From: Bradyrhizobium sp. WSM471
Lineage (GTDB): Bacteria > Pseudomonadota > Alphaproteobacteria > Rhizobiales > Xanthobacteraceae
Direction: 5' to 3'
Length of the DNA stretch: 64,000 bases
Assembly (NCBI RefSeq): GCF_000244915.1
Contig: NZ_CM001442.1
Location: 4,340,001 to 4,404,000, forward strand
Shown here: piece by piece, positions 45,611-52,824 of the stretch
How positions within the stretch are numbered: the first letter of the stretch is position 1
Layout of the letters: each line of letters begins with the position of its first letter
Translations under genes and position numbers: made by a program
The notes under the pieces: model-generated
What the model was told of the DNA's origin: nothing
Database searches by the model: none
Seen by the model: the letters and a program-made list of their open reading frames with translations, nothing else

Positions 45611-46469
45611 AGGACCGGGCCTGGTTGCTTTTCCCGGCCGGTGCGGCGCTTTTCTCCTCACCCTTCGCCGCATTCCACAACGCGTCCATCTCCGCGAGCG
45701 AGGCCTGCTCAAGCGTGCGCCCCTGCGCTTCCAGCGCCCGCTCGATAAACGCAAAGCGCCGCTCGAATTTCGCGTTGGTCGCGCGCAGCGCGGCTTCCGG
45801 ATCGGCATCGACATGGCGGGCGAGGTTGACCAGCGCGAACATCAGGTCGCCGGTCTCTTCCGCCAAGCCATCGCTGTCGTTGCGATCGAGGGCGGCCTCG
45901 ATCTCGTCGGCTTCCTCGCGGATTTTAGCCAGCACCGCGCGCGGGTCGTTCCAGTCGAAGCCGACAGTGGAGGCCTTGCGTTGCAGCTCCATGGCGCGCG
46001 TCAGCGCGTGCTGGCCGGCCTTCACGCCTGACAGCAGCGATTTGTGGGACGGCGCTTCCTGCGGCGGACGGCGCGCGGCGCGCTCGGCTTTCTCCTCGGC
46101 CTTGATGCGATCCCAGACTTCCTTGACGTGGGAGGAGGCGAGGTTGCCGTCCTTGTCGGCGAAGACGTGAGGATGGCGCCGGATCATTTTTCGCGTGATG
46201 GCCTCGACGACATCTCCAAACGCGAAAGCCTTCTGCTCCTCGGCCATCTGAGCGTGGAACACCACCTGCAGCAGGAGGTCGCCAAGCTCCTCGCAGAGAT
46301 CGTCGAGATCGCCGCGGCTGATGGCCTCGACCACCTCATAGGCTTCCTCGATCGTATAGGGCGCGATGGTCGCAAAATTCTGCTCGAGGTCCCAGGGGCA
46401 GCCGGTCACCGGCGTGCGCAGCGCCGCCATGATCTCGATCAGACGGGAAATGTCGCGGGAAGGGGTCAT
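45609..46469 (-). CDS. mazG: Nucleoside triphosphate pyrophosphohydrolase MazG
   Basis: 286-residue tandem-domain MazG that hydrolyses NTPs and dNTPs to monophosphates and tunes ppGpp and mutagenic nucleotides. Seen: first domain with LRTPVTGCPWDLEQNFATIAPYTIEEAYEVVEAI and DDLCEELGDLLLQVVFHAQMA (EExxE12-28ExxD pattern: EEAYE, EELGD), MIRRHPHVFAD; second domain with VGFDWNDPRAVLAKIREEADEIEAAL and AEETGDLMFALVNLARHV. ATG 46469 gives MTPSRDISRLIEIMAALR, the usual N-terminus. Convergent with hflX, and divergent from queC. Confidence 0.95.
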   Translation of the reverse strand: MTPSRDISRLIEIMAALRTPVTGCPWDLEQNFATIAPYTIEEAYEVVEAISRGDLDDLCEELGDLLLQVVFHAQMAEEQKAFAFGDVVEAITRKMIRRHPHVFADKDGNLASSHVKEVWDRIKAEEKAERAARRPPQEAPSHKSLLSGVKAGQHALTRAMELQRKASTVGFDWNDPRAVLAKIREEADEIEAALDRNDSDGLAEETGDLMFALVNLARHVDADPEAALRATNAKFERRFAFIERALEAQGRTLEQASLAEMDALWNAAKGEEKSAAPAGKSNQARS

Positions 46470-46609
46470 TGCGGGGCAGTCTCCTGGCTCTCTAGACTTA
46501 TGCCAAAACCAAGCCCCCGTTCCCAGTGTGGCGCGGCGGAACAAGGTGATTTCCACCGGCTTGGCGGGCCAGATTGGCGAGCAGCGTGCGCAGTGCTAAA
46601 GCGCGGGCC

Positions 46610-47323
46610 ATGAGTGACGCATCTTCATCCGAAACCGCGCTGGTGCTGTTTTCCGGCGGCCAGGATTCCACCACCTGCCTCGCCTGGGCGCTGAACCGCT
46701 TTGCCCGCGTAGAGACGTTGGGGTTCGATTACGGCCAGCGCCATGCCATCGAGCTTGCCTGCCGCGACCGACTGTTCGACGGCATCAAGGATCTGCACGC
46801 GGATTTGGCCTCCAGGCTCGGCGAGAGCCACACCCTGTCGATCCCGACGCTGGCGGCGGTGTCCGAGACGGCGCTGACGCGCGACGTTGCGATTGCGATG
46901 GGCGCTGACGGCCTGCCGAACACGTTCGTGCCCGGCCGCAATCTGGTGTTTTTGACTTTCGCCGCGGCGCTGGCCTACCGGCGCGGCATCAGTCATATCG
47001 TCGGCGGCATGTGCGAGACCGACTATTCCGGTTATCCCGATTGCCGCGACGACACGATCCGCGCCATGCAGGCCGCGCTGTCGCTCGGCATGGCCCGCAA
47101 GTTCGAGTTGCATACGCCGCTGATGTGGATCGACAAGGCCGCGACGTGGCAGCTCGCCCATGACCTCGGAGGCGACGGATTCGTCGACCTCATCCGCGAG
47201 CAATCGCACACCTGCTATCTCGGCGAACGCGGTGCGCAGCATGATTGGGGCTACGGCTGCGGCGAGTGCCCGGCGTGCAGCCTGCGGGCGAAGGGATGGC
47301 GGGAGTATGTGGCGGGGCGGTGA
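46610..47323 (+). CDS. queC: 7-cyano-7-deazaguanine synthase
   Basis: 237-residue ATP-dependent enzyme converting carboxydeazaguanine to preQ0 in queuosine synthesis. Seen: PP-loop [18 protein letters not shown] near residues 12-26; [56 protein letters not shown]-terminal zinc site with SHTCYLG and [18 protein letters not shown] 46610 matches the conserved start; an in-frame start at 46574 is not needed. No riboswitch is visible upstream. The other queuosine genes are not in the window. Confidence 0.96.
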   Translation: MSDASSSETALVLFSGGQDSTTCLAWALNRFARVETLGFDYGQRHAIELACRDRLFDGIKDLHADLASRLGESHTLSIPTLAAVSETALTRDVAIAMGADGLPNTFVPGRNLVFLTFAAALAYRRGISHIVGGMCETDYSGYPDCRDDTIRAMQAALSLGMARKFELHTPLMWIDKAATWQLAHDLGGDGFVDLIREQSHTCYLGERGAQHDWGYGCGECPACSLRAKGWREYVAGR

Positions 47324-47337
47324 CCCCACAGACTCGG

Positions 47338-47437
47338 TGTCATCACCCGCGAAAGCGGGTGATCCAGTACTCCGAGACGGTCGTGATAATCGACAGGCCG
47401 CGGCGTACTGGATTCCCCGCCTCCGCGGGGAATGACA
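47338..47437. repeat. Palindromic repeat after queC
   Basis: TGTCATCACCCGCGAAAGCGGGTGATCCAGTAC and GTACTGGATTCCCCGCCTCCGCGGGGAATGACA form a paired double hairpin: inner stems CACCCGC/GCGGGTG and TTCCCCGC/GCGGGGAA, outer arms TGTCAT..ATCCAGTAC against GTACTGGAT..ATGACA. It lies between the convergent queC and nitrile hydratase accessory genes. Confidence 0.8.
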
Positions 47438-47478
47438 GGGTTGGTTGGGGCGAGAGCGTACCCAGGCGCGCAAAGCGA

Positions 47479-47859
47479 CTACGGCGCAAAATCCTCCGGC
47501 GTCAGCTCGATCGGTTTGCCGTGCGGGGTGCGATCTGCCGCGTGGTCCCAGGCGTCGCGGTAGCGATGCAGCGTCTCCGCGGACGCAACGCCCTTGCGCG
47601 CGACCAGCCCCTCCAGCGTGGCGAGCCAATGGAGATAGTAGGTCTCGCCCGTGTCGGGATCGCCGGCGGCCTGCGCGCGCTTGATTTCGGAGGCCAAGGC
47701 CGCCGCCCATTCGGGCCAGGTGAACACGCCGTGCTCGTGCAGCGTCAGCGCCATCGCGAAGGCGTGCGCCTCCCAGGGCGCGCGGAACACCGGGCCGTCA
47801 TCATCGCGCGGAATGCTCGGGATCGCTGCCGTCGCGGCAGCCGCAGCCGTGCTGCTCAT
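47479..47859 (-). CDS. Nitrile hydratase accessory protein (metallochaperone/activator type)
   Basis: 126-residue protein of the nitrile hydratase accessory family, related to the N-terminal part of the beta subunit; relatives deliver cobalt to the alpha subunit by subunit swapping. Seen: an Ala-rich start, then VFRAPWEAHAFAMALTLHEHGVFTWPEWAAALASEI, given by key parts FRAPWEAHAFAMAL and GVFTWPEWAAAL, then DTGETYYLHWLATLEGLVARKG. ATG 47859 overlaps the beta-subunit stop. Last gene of the alpha-beta-accessory operon. Confidence 0.88.
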   Translation of the reverse strand: MSSTAAAAATAAIPSIPRDDDGPVFRAPWEAHAFAMALTLHEHGVFTWPEWAAALASEIKRAQAAGDPDTGETYYLHWLATLEGLVARKGVASAETLHRYRDAWDHAADRTPHGKPIELTPEDFAP

Positions 47860-48518
47860 CACGCCGGGTCCAGATACGGCTCGAACGCGTCGATCGAGAC
47901 TTTCGAGGTCGGATCGCCATCCGCGCCCCAGAGATCGCGGCCCTCGAACACGACCGTGTAGAGCCATTGCGGATTCTCGCCGCGCTCCATCGCCGCCGAG
48001 TCCGGAAACACGTGGCAGCCATGGTTCAGCTCGACGACGCCGACATGACCGCGCACGTAGCGCGGCAGGCGGGTGTGGGTCGCGGGATGAATGTTCTTCG
48101 CACGGACCTTGTCACCGATCTTGAATTTCGCCGGTGCCGGGGCAGGGCGGGCGAACTTGCCGCGCACCATGATGCGCTCGACCTGGCCGAGATCGAACTT
48201 GCCGTGCTTGAGCGCCTTGGCCGGCTGCATCGCGTGGCCGGCGGCGACTTCCTCCCGGGTGAGATAGCCTTTCTCGATCAGCATCTCCTCGAGCCCGAGA
48301 AACCATTTCTTGTAATAGGAACTCGAGAGATAGACATGCGGCGGGATCGTCTCGCGATAGAAGCGCGAGGTGTCGATGTTGAAGGCGCCGGCCGCGCCCA
48401 TCGCGCGCACCATGGCGAGAACACGCGACTCCCATTCCTCGTGGAACACCGGCTCGTTCGGCTCGGGCTCGACTTTGCCGAACCCGTCCATGCCGCCCAT
48501 GTCGTGCACGCCGTTCAT
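47859..48518 (-). CDS. nthB: Nitrile hydratase subunit beta
   Basis: 219-residue beta subunit that pairs with alpha to hydrate nitriles to amides. Seen: N-terminal [19 protein letters not shown], diagnostic for the subunit; [41 protein letters not shown]-terminal SH3-like domain with [29 protein letters not shown] and [10 protein letters not shown]. Start ATG 48518 overlaps the alpha stop and the stop overlaps the accessory start, so the three are translationally coupled. Confidence 0.95.
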   Translation of the reverse strand: MNGVHDMGGMDGFGKVEPEPNEPVFHEEWESRVLAMVRAMGAAGAFNIDTSRFYRETIPPHVYLSSSYYKKWFLGLEEMLIEKGYLTREEVAAGHAMQPAKALKHGKFDLGQVERIMVRGKFARPAPAPAKFKIGDKVRAKNIHPATHTRLPRYVRGHVGVVELNHGCHVFPDSAAMERGENPQWLYTVVFEGRDLWGADGDPTSKVSIDAFEPYLDPA

Positions 48519-49141
48519 GACAGCGCTCCGGGCACCTTGGGCAAGCCGGTGCCGATCATGGAATCGCGCGTGACCAGCTCGGCGAGCTGCTCCTCGTTCC
48601 AGCCTTCGGTCCCCGCCGGGCGCATCGGCAGCACAAGAAAGCGCGTTTCGGCGGTCGAATCCCAGACCCGGATTTCAACGTCCTTGGCGACCTGCACGCC
48701 GAAATCGGCGAGCACGCCGCGCGGGTCCTTCACCGCGCGGGAACGATAGGGCGCGGCCTTGTACCAGACCGGCGGGAGCCCCAGCATTTCCCAAGGATAG
48801 CAGGAGCACAGCGTGCACACGACCATGTTGTGACGCTGCGGTGTGTTCTCGACCACGACGAGGTGGTCGCCGACGCGGCTGACATGGCCGAGCGTGCCGA
48901 TCGCCTTCGAGCCGTCCTCCAGCAGTGCCGTCCTGAACGCCGGATCGCTCCAGGCCTTGGCGACGACGCGTGCGCCGTTATGAGGGCCGATCCGGGTCTC
49001 ATAGGCCTGGATGATGGCGTCGAGCGCGGCCGGCTCGACATAGCCTTTTTCGGTCAGGATCGTCTCGAGCGCGCGCACGCGCAACTCGGTCTCCGACAGC
49101 TCGGAATGGTCGTGATCGTGGTGATGATGATGCTCGCTCAT
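48515..49141 (-). CDS. nthA: Nitrile hydratase subunit alpha, cobalt type
   Basis: 208-residue catalytic subunit. Seen: active-site loop [15 protein letters not shown] with Cys109, Cys112, Ser113 and Cys114; Thr in the CTLCSC form indicates the cobalt class (iron enzymes have CSLCSC). The next conserved block is [22 protein letters not shown]. The N-terminus is unusually rich in histidine ([14 protein letters not shown]), which may bind or buffer metal. ATG 49141; the upstream gene at 49205 is divergent, 63 bases away. The amide formed could feed the amidases at 12.5-16.4 kb. Confidence 0.95.
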   Translation of the reverse strand: MSEHHHHHDHDHSELSETELRVRALETILTEKGYVEPAALDAIIQAYETRIGPHNGARVVAKAWSDPAFRTALLEDGSKAIGTLGHVSRVGDHLVVVENTPQRHNMVVCTLCSCYPWEMLGLPPVWYKAAPYRSRAVKDPRGVLADFGVQVAKDVEIRVWDSTAETRFLVLPMRPAGTEGWNEEQLAELVTRDSMIGTGLPKVPGALS

Positions 49142-49204
49142 GGGGGCGAAGATAGTCCCAGAATCCTGGCGTTGTCGAGGCGAAGACTCTGCTAACGTCG
49201 CACC

Positions 49205-49963
49205 ATGGGCTGGGCTGCAACAACCGGAATAACCGCCGCAATCGCGGCTCTTGGCGCATTCGCGGGGCAGGATGCGCGCGCCGCGAATGGCGCCTATGCG
49301 GTCGATGCCGCCGACATTTCCGAGGTCGGCTCCTGCAAGGTGGAAAGCTGGCTGTCGGCGGCGACCAACGCGGATTTTTCGGCGGTCGCCAATCCCTCCT
49401 GTGTCGTCGATCCCTTCAGGCCGATCGAGCTGAGCCTTCAGACCATCCGGGCCCGCAGCGACGGCGACTGGAGCACGACAATTGCTCCGAAAGGCAAGAC
49501 GAACTTGATCCCGACCGGGATCGGCCGGTGGGGATTGTCGGCCTATGGCGGTGGATCATTCGACGCGGCGACCGGCGAGGCGCTATCCGCCTTTGCCGTC
49601 ATCCCCGCGACCTTCCGCCTGTCGGAGACCATGCGCATCAACGTCAACGGCGGCTGGCTTTGGGATCGCACGGTGGATCGCCATTACCTGACCTACGGCA
49701 TCGGCTTCGATTGGAAATTCACCGAGACCCTGCAATGGACGATCGAGGCGTACGGGCAGGCCGGCGCCTCCGAGGTCGCAAGCGTCGTGCAGCCGCGTTT
49801 CCAGACCGGTGTCCGTTACCGACCGAACGAGATCTTCTCCGTCGATCTGATCTACGGCCGCAACATCACCGGCGAAAATGCCAACTGGATCACCATCGGG
49901 ACCACGATCCGGTTTCCGGTCCAAGGAAGTGAACCCGAACATCGGCGTACCGGGCATCTGTGA
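49205..49963 (+). CDS. Exported protein, probable outer-membrane beta barrel, 252 aa
   Basis: Signal peptide [28 protein letters not shown], mature part starting [24 protein letters not shown]. The body shows alternating aromatic and polar strands ([74 protein letters not shown]), a pattern of antiparallel membrane strands. The last strand ends in FPV, followed by ~14 hydrophilic residues, so the barrel-terminating Phe is not at the very end. One disulfide-capable pair (GSC, PSC) near the N-terminus. No family name assigned. It is divergent from nitrile hydratase and may share a promoter region. Confidence 0.7.
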   Translation: MGWAATTGITAAIAALGAFAGQDARAANGAYAVDAADISEVGSCKVESWLSAATNADFSAVANPSCVVDPFRPIELSLQTIRARSDGDWSTTIAPKGKTNLIPTGIGRWGLSAYGGGSFDAATGEALSAFAVIPATFRLSETMRINVNGGWLWDRTVDRHYLTYGIGFDWKFTETLQWTIEAYGQAGASEVASVVQPRFQTGVRYRPNEIFSVDLIYGRNITGENANWITIGTTIRFPVQGSEPEHRRTGHL

Positions 49964-49996
49964 GCACCAGGAAGACCAAGACCAGGGGAGATTGCG

Positions 49997-50803
49997 TTGC
50001 CTGACTATGTGAAGATCGAGAAGGGCCTCGGGCCGGAGGGGCGGATTGCGGTGGTGCGGTTCGACCGCGGCGACGGCATCAACGCGCTGTCGCCGGAGGC
50101 GCTGCGCCAGCTCACCGCGGCCGCGCGCAGTTTCGAGGATGATTCCGCAACCTCTGTCGTGGTGCTGACAGGCAGCGCGGCTGCGTTCAGCGCCGGCTTC
50201 GACCTCAAGGATGCCGAAGGGCGCTCGCGCAAGGACATGGACCTCGGCACGCTGCGGCGGCATCTCAAGCTCGGACCGCGCCTGACCCACGCCTGGCAGG
50301 AGATGGAGCAGATCACGATCGCCGCCATCGAGGGCTTTTGCGTCGGCGGCGGCGTGGCGCTGGCCGTCGCGCTCGACTTCCGCGTCATGGGACGCGATGC
50401 CCATCTGCGCGTGCCCGAGATCGGGCTCGGCATGAACATGAGCTGGCAGAGCATTCCGCGCATGCTGCACCTGATCGGCCCGGCTCGCACCAAGCAGGCT
50501 GTCATCCTGGCCGATCAGCGCATCAGCGCGGATGAAGCCTATGAGTGGGGCCTGGTCGAGCAGGTGGTCGATCCCGGCCATGCGTTCGATGCCGCCATGG
50601 AGCTTGCGCGCAAGGTGGCGGCGCAGCCGCCGCTCTCCGTTGCCATGACAAAACTCACGGTCAACCGTCTGGCGCATGCGCTGGATAATCTCGCCAGCCA
50701 CATGGACGTCGACCAGTTCGCCCTGGCAAGCCTCAGCGAGGACCACAGGGAGGGCGTTGAGGCGTTCCTGACGCGACGCAAACCGAAGTTCAGAGGGCGG
50801 TAG
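49997..50803 (+). CDS. Enoyl-CoA hydratase/isomerase (crotonase) family protein
   Basis: 268-residue crotonase-fold protein acting on acyl-CoA substrates. Seen: SAGFDLKDAEG (first oxyanion-hole loop, in place of FSAGADL), AAIEGFCVGGGVALAVALDFRVM (second oxyanion region with GGG), VPEIGLGMNMSWQSIPRMLHLIGPARTKQAVILADQRISADEAYEWGLVEQVV (key: VPEIGLG, RISADEAYEWGLV), and a C-terminal helix. The Glu in VPEIGLG matches one catalytic acid of hydratases; the second acid is less clear, so the reaction is unknown. Start TTG 49997 lies behind AGGGGAG (spacing 7). It precedes the DASS transporter. Confidence 0.9.
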   Translation: MPDYVKIEKGLGPEGRIAVVRFDRGDGINALSPEALRQLTAAARSFEDDSATSVVVLTGSAAAFSAGFDLKDAEGRSRKDMDLGTLRRHLKLGPRLTHAWQEMEQITIAAIEGFCVGGGVALAVALDFRVMGRDAHLRVPEIGLGMNMSWQSIPRMLHLIGPARTKQAVILADQRISADEAYEWGLVEQVVDPGHAFDAAMELARKVAAQPPLSVAMTKLTVNRLAHALDNLASHMDVDQFALASLSEDHREGVEAFLTRRKPKFRGR

Positions 50804-50914
50804 AAGCCGGCCAGGCATTGATTGCGCCGCGGTCTATCCGTATACGCGGCGCTGGGACAAAATAGGCCCGATCAACGGCCGGCCGACGACCATGACGATC
50901 GAGGGGGAGGGCCC

Positions 50915-52387
50915 ATGACCACTAGCTCGCAGGCGCCTGAGGCGAAAGGGTTTCGCTGGAAGCTGATCGCGCCGCTCGCGGTGTGGCTGGTGATCTATCT
51001 GTTGCCGGTGCCGGCAGGGCTCAACGTCAATCAGTGGCACTATTTTGCCGTCTTCGCGGCCGTCATCACCGGTCTCATCCTGGAATCGATGCCGGTCGGC
51101 GCGGTCGGCCTGATCGGGCTGACGGTTGCCGGCGTCGGCGGTTATATCGATCCCGACCCGACCAAGTCGCTGCGATGGATGCTGGCGGGCTTTGCCGAGA
51201 GCACGGTCTGGCTGATCGTCGGCGCCTTCGTGTTCTCGATCGGCTATCGCAAGAGCCAGTTGGGCCGGCGTATTGCGCTCGTGCTGGTGCAAAAGCTCGG
51301 CAGCAACACGCTCGGCCTCGGCTATGCGGTGGCGATGTCGGACTTCTTGCTGGCGCCGGCGACGCCGTCCAACACCGCGCGCAGCGGCGGCATCGTCTAT
51401 CCCATCATCAGCAACATCCCGCGCATCTACGGCTCCGAGCCTGGACCGACCGCCGGCAAAATCGGCACCTATGTGATGTGGACCGCGTTCGCGTCGACCG
51501 CCGTCACCAGCTCATTGTTTTTCACCGCGCTCGCGCCCAATGCGGCGGCGCTGGCCATCGCCAAGAAGACCGTCGGAATCGACGTCAGCTGGGCGCAATG
51601 GTTCATGGGCTTTGCGCCGCTCGGCCTCCTCCTGATGGTGCTGGTCCCGCTGCTCAGCTACGCGGTCTGCCGCCCCGAGGTGAAGAGCAGCCCGGAAATT
51701 TCCGAATGGGCATCGAAGGAGCTCGCGGAGATGGGCCCGATGTCGCGTAACGAGTGGATCATGCTGGCGCTGATCCTGCTCGCGATGTTCCTGTGGATCG
51801 CGGGCTCCAGCCCGGACATCCGCGTGCCGCTCCTGGGCTCGAATTTCGTCAACGCCACCACCGTCGTGTTCATCGTGATCTCGCTGATGCTGGTGACGGG
51901 CGTGATCGAGTTTGCCGACATCGTCGCCGAGAAGAGCGCCTGGGAGGTGTTCTTCTACTTCACCTCGTTGCTGACGCTGGCCTCTGGTCTCAACGAGATC
52001 GGCTTCATCAAATGGTTCGCCACCGAATATGCAAAGCCGCTCGCCGGGCTGTCGCCGTCGACCGCGATGCTCCTGCTGGTCGCGCTGTTCTTCTGGATCC
52101 ACTATTTCTTCTCGAGCATCACCTCGCATGCCGCCGCCGTGCTGCCCGTGGTGCTCGCGGTTGGATCCGGCATCCCCGACCTGCCGGTCACGACGCTCGC
52201 CATGCTCTGCATGTACTCGCTCGGCCTGATGGGGGTGATCTCGCCTTACGCGACGGGGCCGGCGCCGATGTATTTCGGCAGCGGCTATATCGGCAAAGGT
52301 CAGTTCTGGGGTTTTGGGCTGATCTTCGGGGTGCTGTATTTCGCGGGGCTCCTGCTGATCGTATGGCCCTGGTTGCGGGTCCACTGA
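50915..52387 (+). CDS. DASS-family anion transporter (dicarboxylate/2-oxoglutarate type)
   Basis: 490-residue inner-membrane transporter of the divalent anion/sodium symporter family, in the SodiT/plastid 2-oxoglutarate-malate translocator branch. Seen: about twelve hydrophobic segments and the two substrate motifs APATPSNTARSGG (SNT) and FSSITSHAAAVLPVV (S-x-T). Also GLYSVIGP-type region replaced by LMGVISPYATGPAPMYFGSGYI. ATG 50915 follows GAGGGGGAGGG, a strong ribosome binding site; in-frame sequence upstream is not part of the family. Exact anion unknown. A remnant of metI begins ten bases after the stop. Confidence 0.93.
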   Translation: MTTSSQAPEAKGFRWKLIAPLAVWLVIYLLPVPAGLNVNQWHYFAVFAAVITGLILESMPVGAVGLIGLTVAGVGGYIDPDPTKSLRWMLAGFAESTVWLIVGAFVFSIGYRKSQLGRRIALVLVQKLGSNTLGLGYAVAMSDFLLAPATPSNTARSGGIVYPIISNIPRIYGSEPGPTAGKIGTYVMWTAFASTAVTSSLFFTALAPNAAALAIAKKTVGIDVSWAQWFMGFAPLGLLLMVLVPLLSYAVCRPEVKSSPEISEWASKELAEMGPMSRNEWIMLALILLAMFLWIAGSSPDIRVPLLGSNFVNATTVVFIVISLMLVTGVIEFADIVAEKSAWEVFFYFTSLLTLASGLNEIGFIKWFATEYAKPLAGLSPSTAMLLLVALFFWIHYFFSSITSHAAAVLPVVLAVGSGIPDLPVTTLAMLCMYSLGLMGVISPYATGPAPMYFGSGYIGKGQFWGFGLIFGVLYFAGLLLIVWPWLRVH

Positions 52388-52397
52388 GCCGGGCGCG

Positions 52398-52616
52398 CTG
52401 ATGCTCGCGGTGGTCAGCCTGCTCGGCTATTCCGCCATGGTCGGTGCCGTCGGAGGCGGAGGCCTGGGCGACCTCGGCATCCGCTACGGCTATCAGCGCT
52501 TCATGCCGGAGATGATGCTGGCCGTCGTCGTGGTGTTGATCGCGCTGGTGCAGCTGGTCCAGAGCGCCGGCGATTATCTCGCGCGCCGGGTCAATCGCCG
52601 GCTGCGACATCGCTGA
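52398..52616 (+). pseudogene. 3' remnant of metI (D-methionine ABC transporter permease)
   Basis: Only the last ~70 codons of a MetI-type permease remain: VSLLGYSAMVGAVGGGGLGDLGIRYGYQRF followed by a hydrophobic segment and RRVNRRL. The motif GYSAMVGAVGGGGLGDLGIRYGYQ is diagnostic of MetI. Upstream, where the other ~150 residues should be, is the end of the DASS gene, so the 5' part was lost. An ATG at 52401 gives a 71-residue frame, but one membrane segment cannot form a permease. No metN or metQ lies nearby. Read as debris from a deletion or rearrangement. Confidence 0.85.
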
Positions 52617-52655
52617 CGCCGTTTTACACATTTCGAACAAGCAGGTTCTTGTCGG

Positions 52656-52672
52656 TCTGGAAGCATTCCAAA
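52656..52672. promoter_or_regulatory. Probable Irr box (ICE) upstream of the siderophore receptor
   Basis: TCTGGAAGCATTCCAAA resembles the rhizobial iron-control element TTTAGAA-N3-TTCTAAA: same spacing, 11 of 14 arm positions equal, with core dyad TGGAA-GCA-TTCCA. It is 153 bases before the receptor start. ICE sites are bound by Irr under low iron. Confidence 0.5.
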
Positions 52673-52824
52673 CTTCGAGATACGACTGAGCGCATTCGTC
52701 GCACGCGTTGCGCACGCGTCTGGAGAAATTCTAACGCAGTTCCTATCGCACTCCGAAATCGCCTGCGTTAGGGCGAGGCATCAAAAACGATACCGGCAAA
52801 GCCGGCAGTGCGTGGGGCCTCGAC

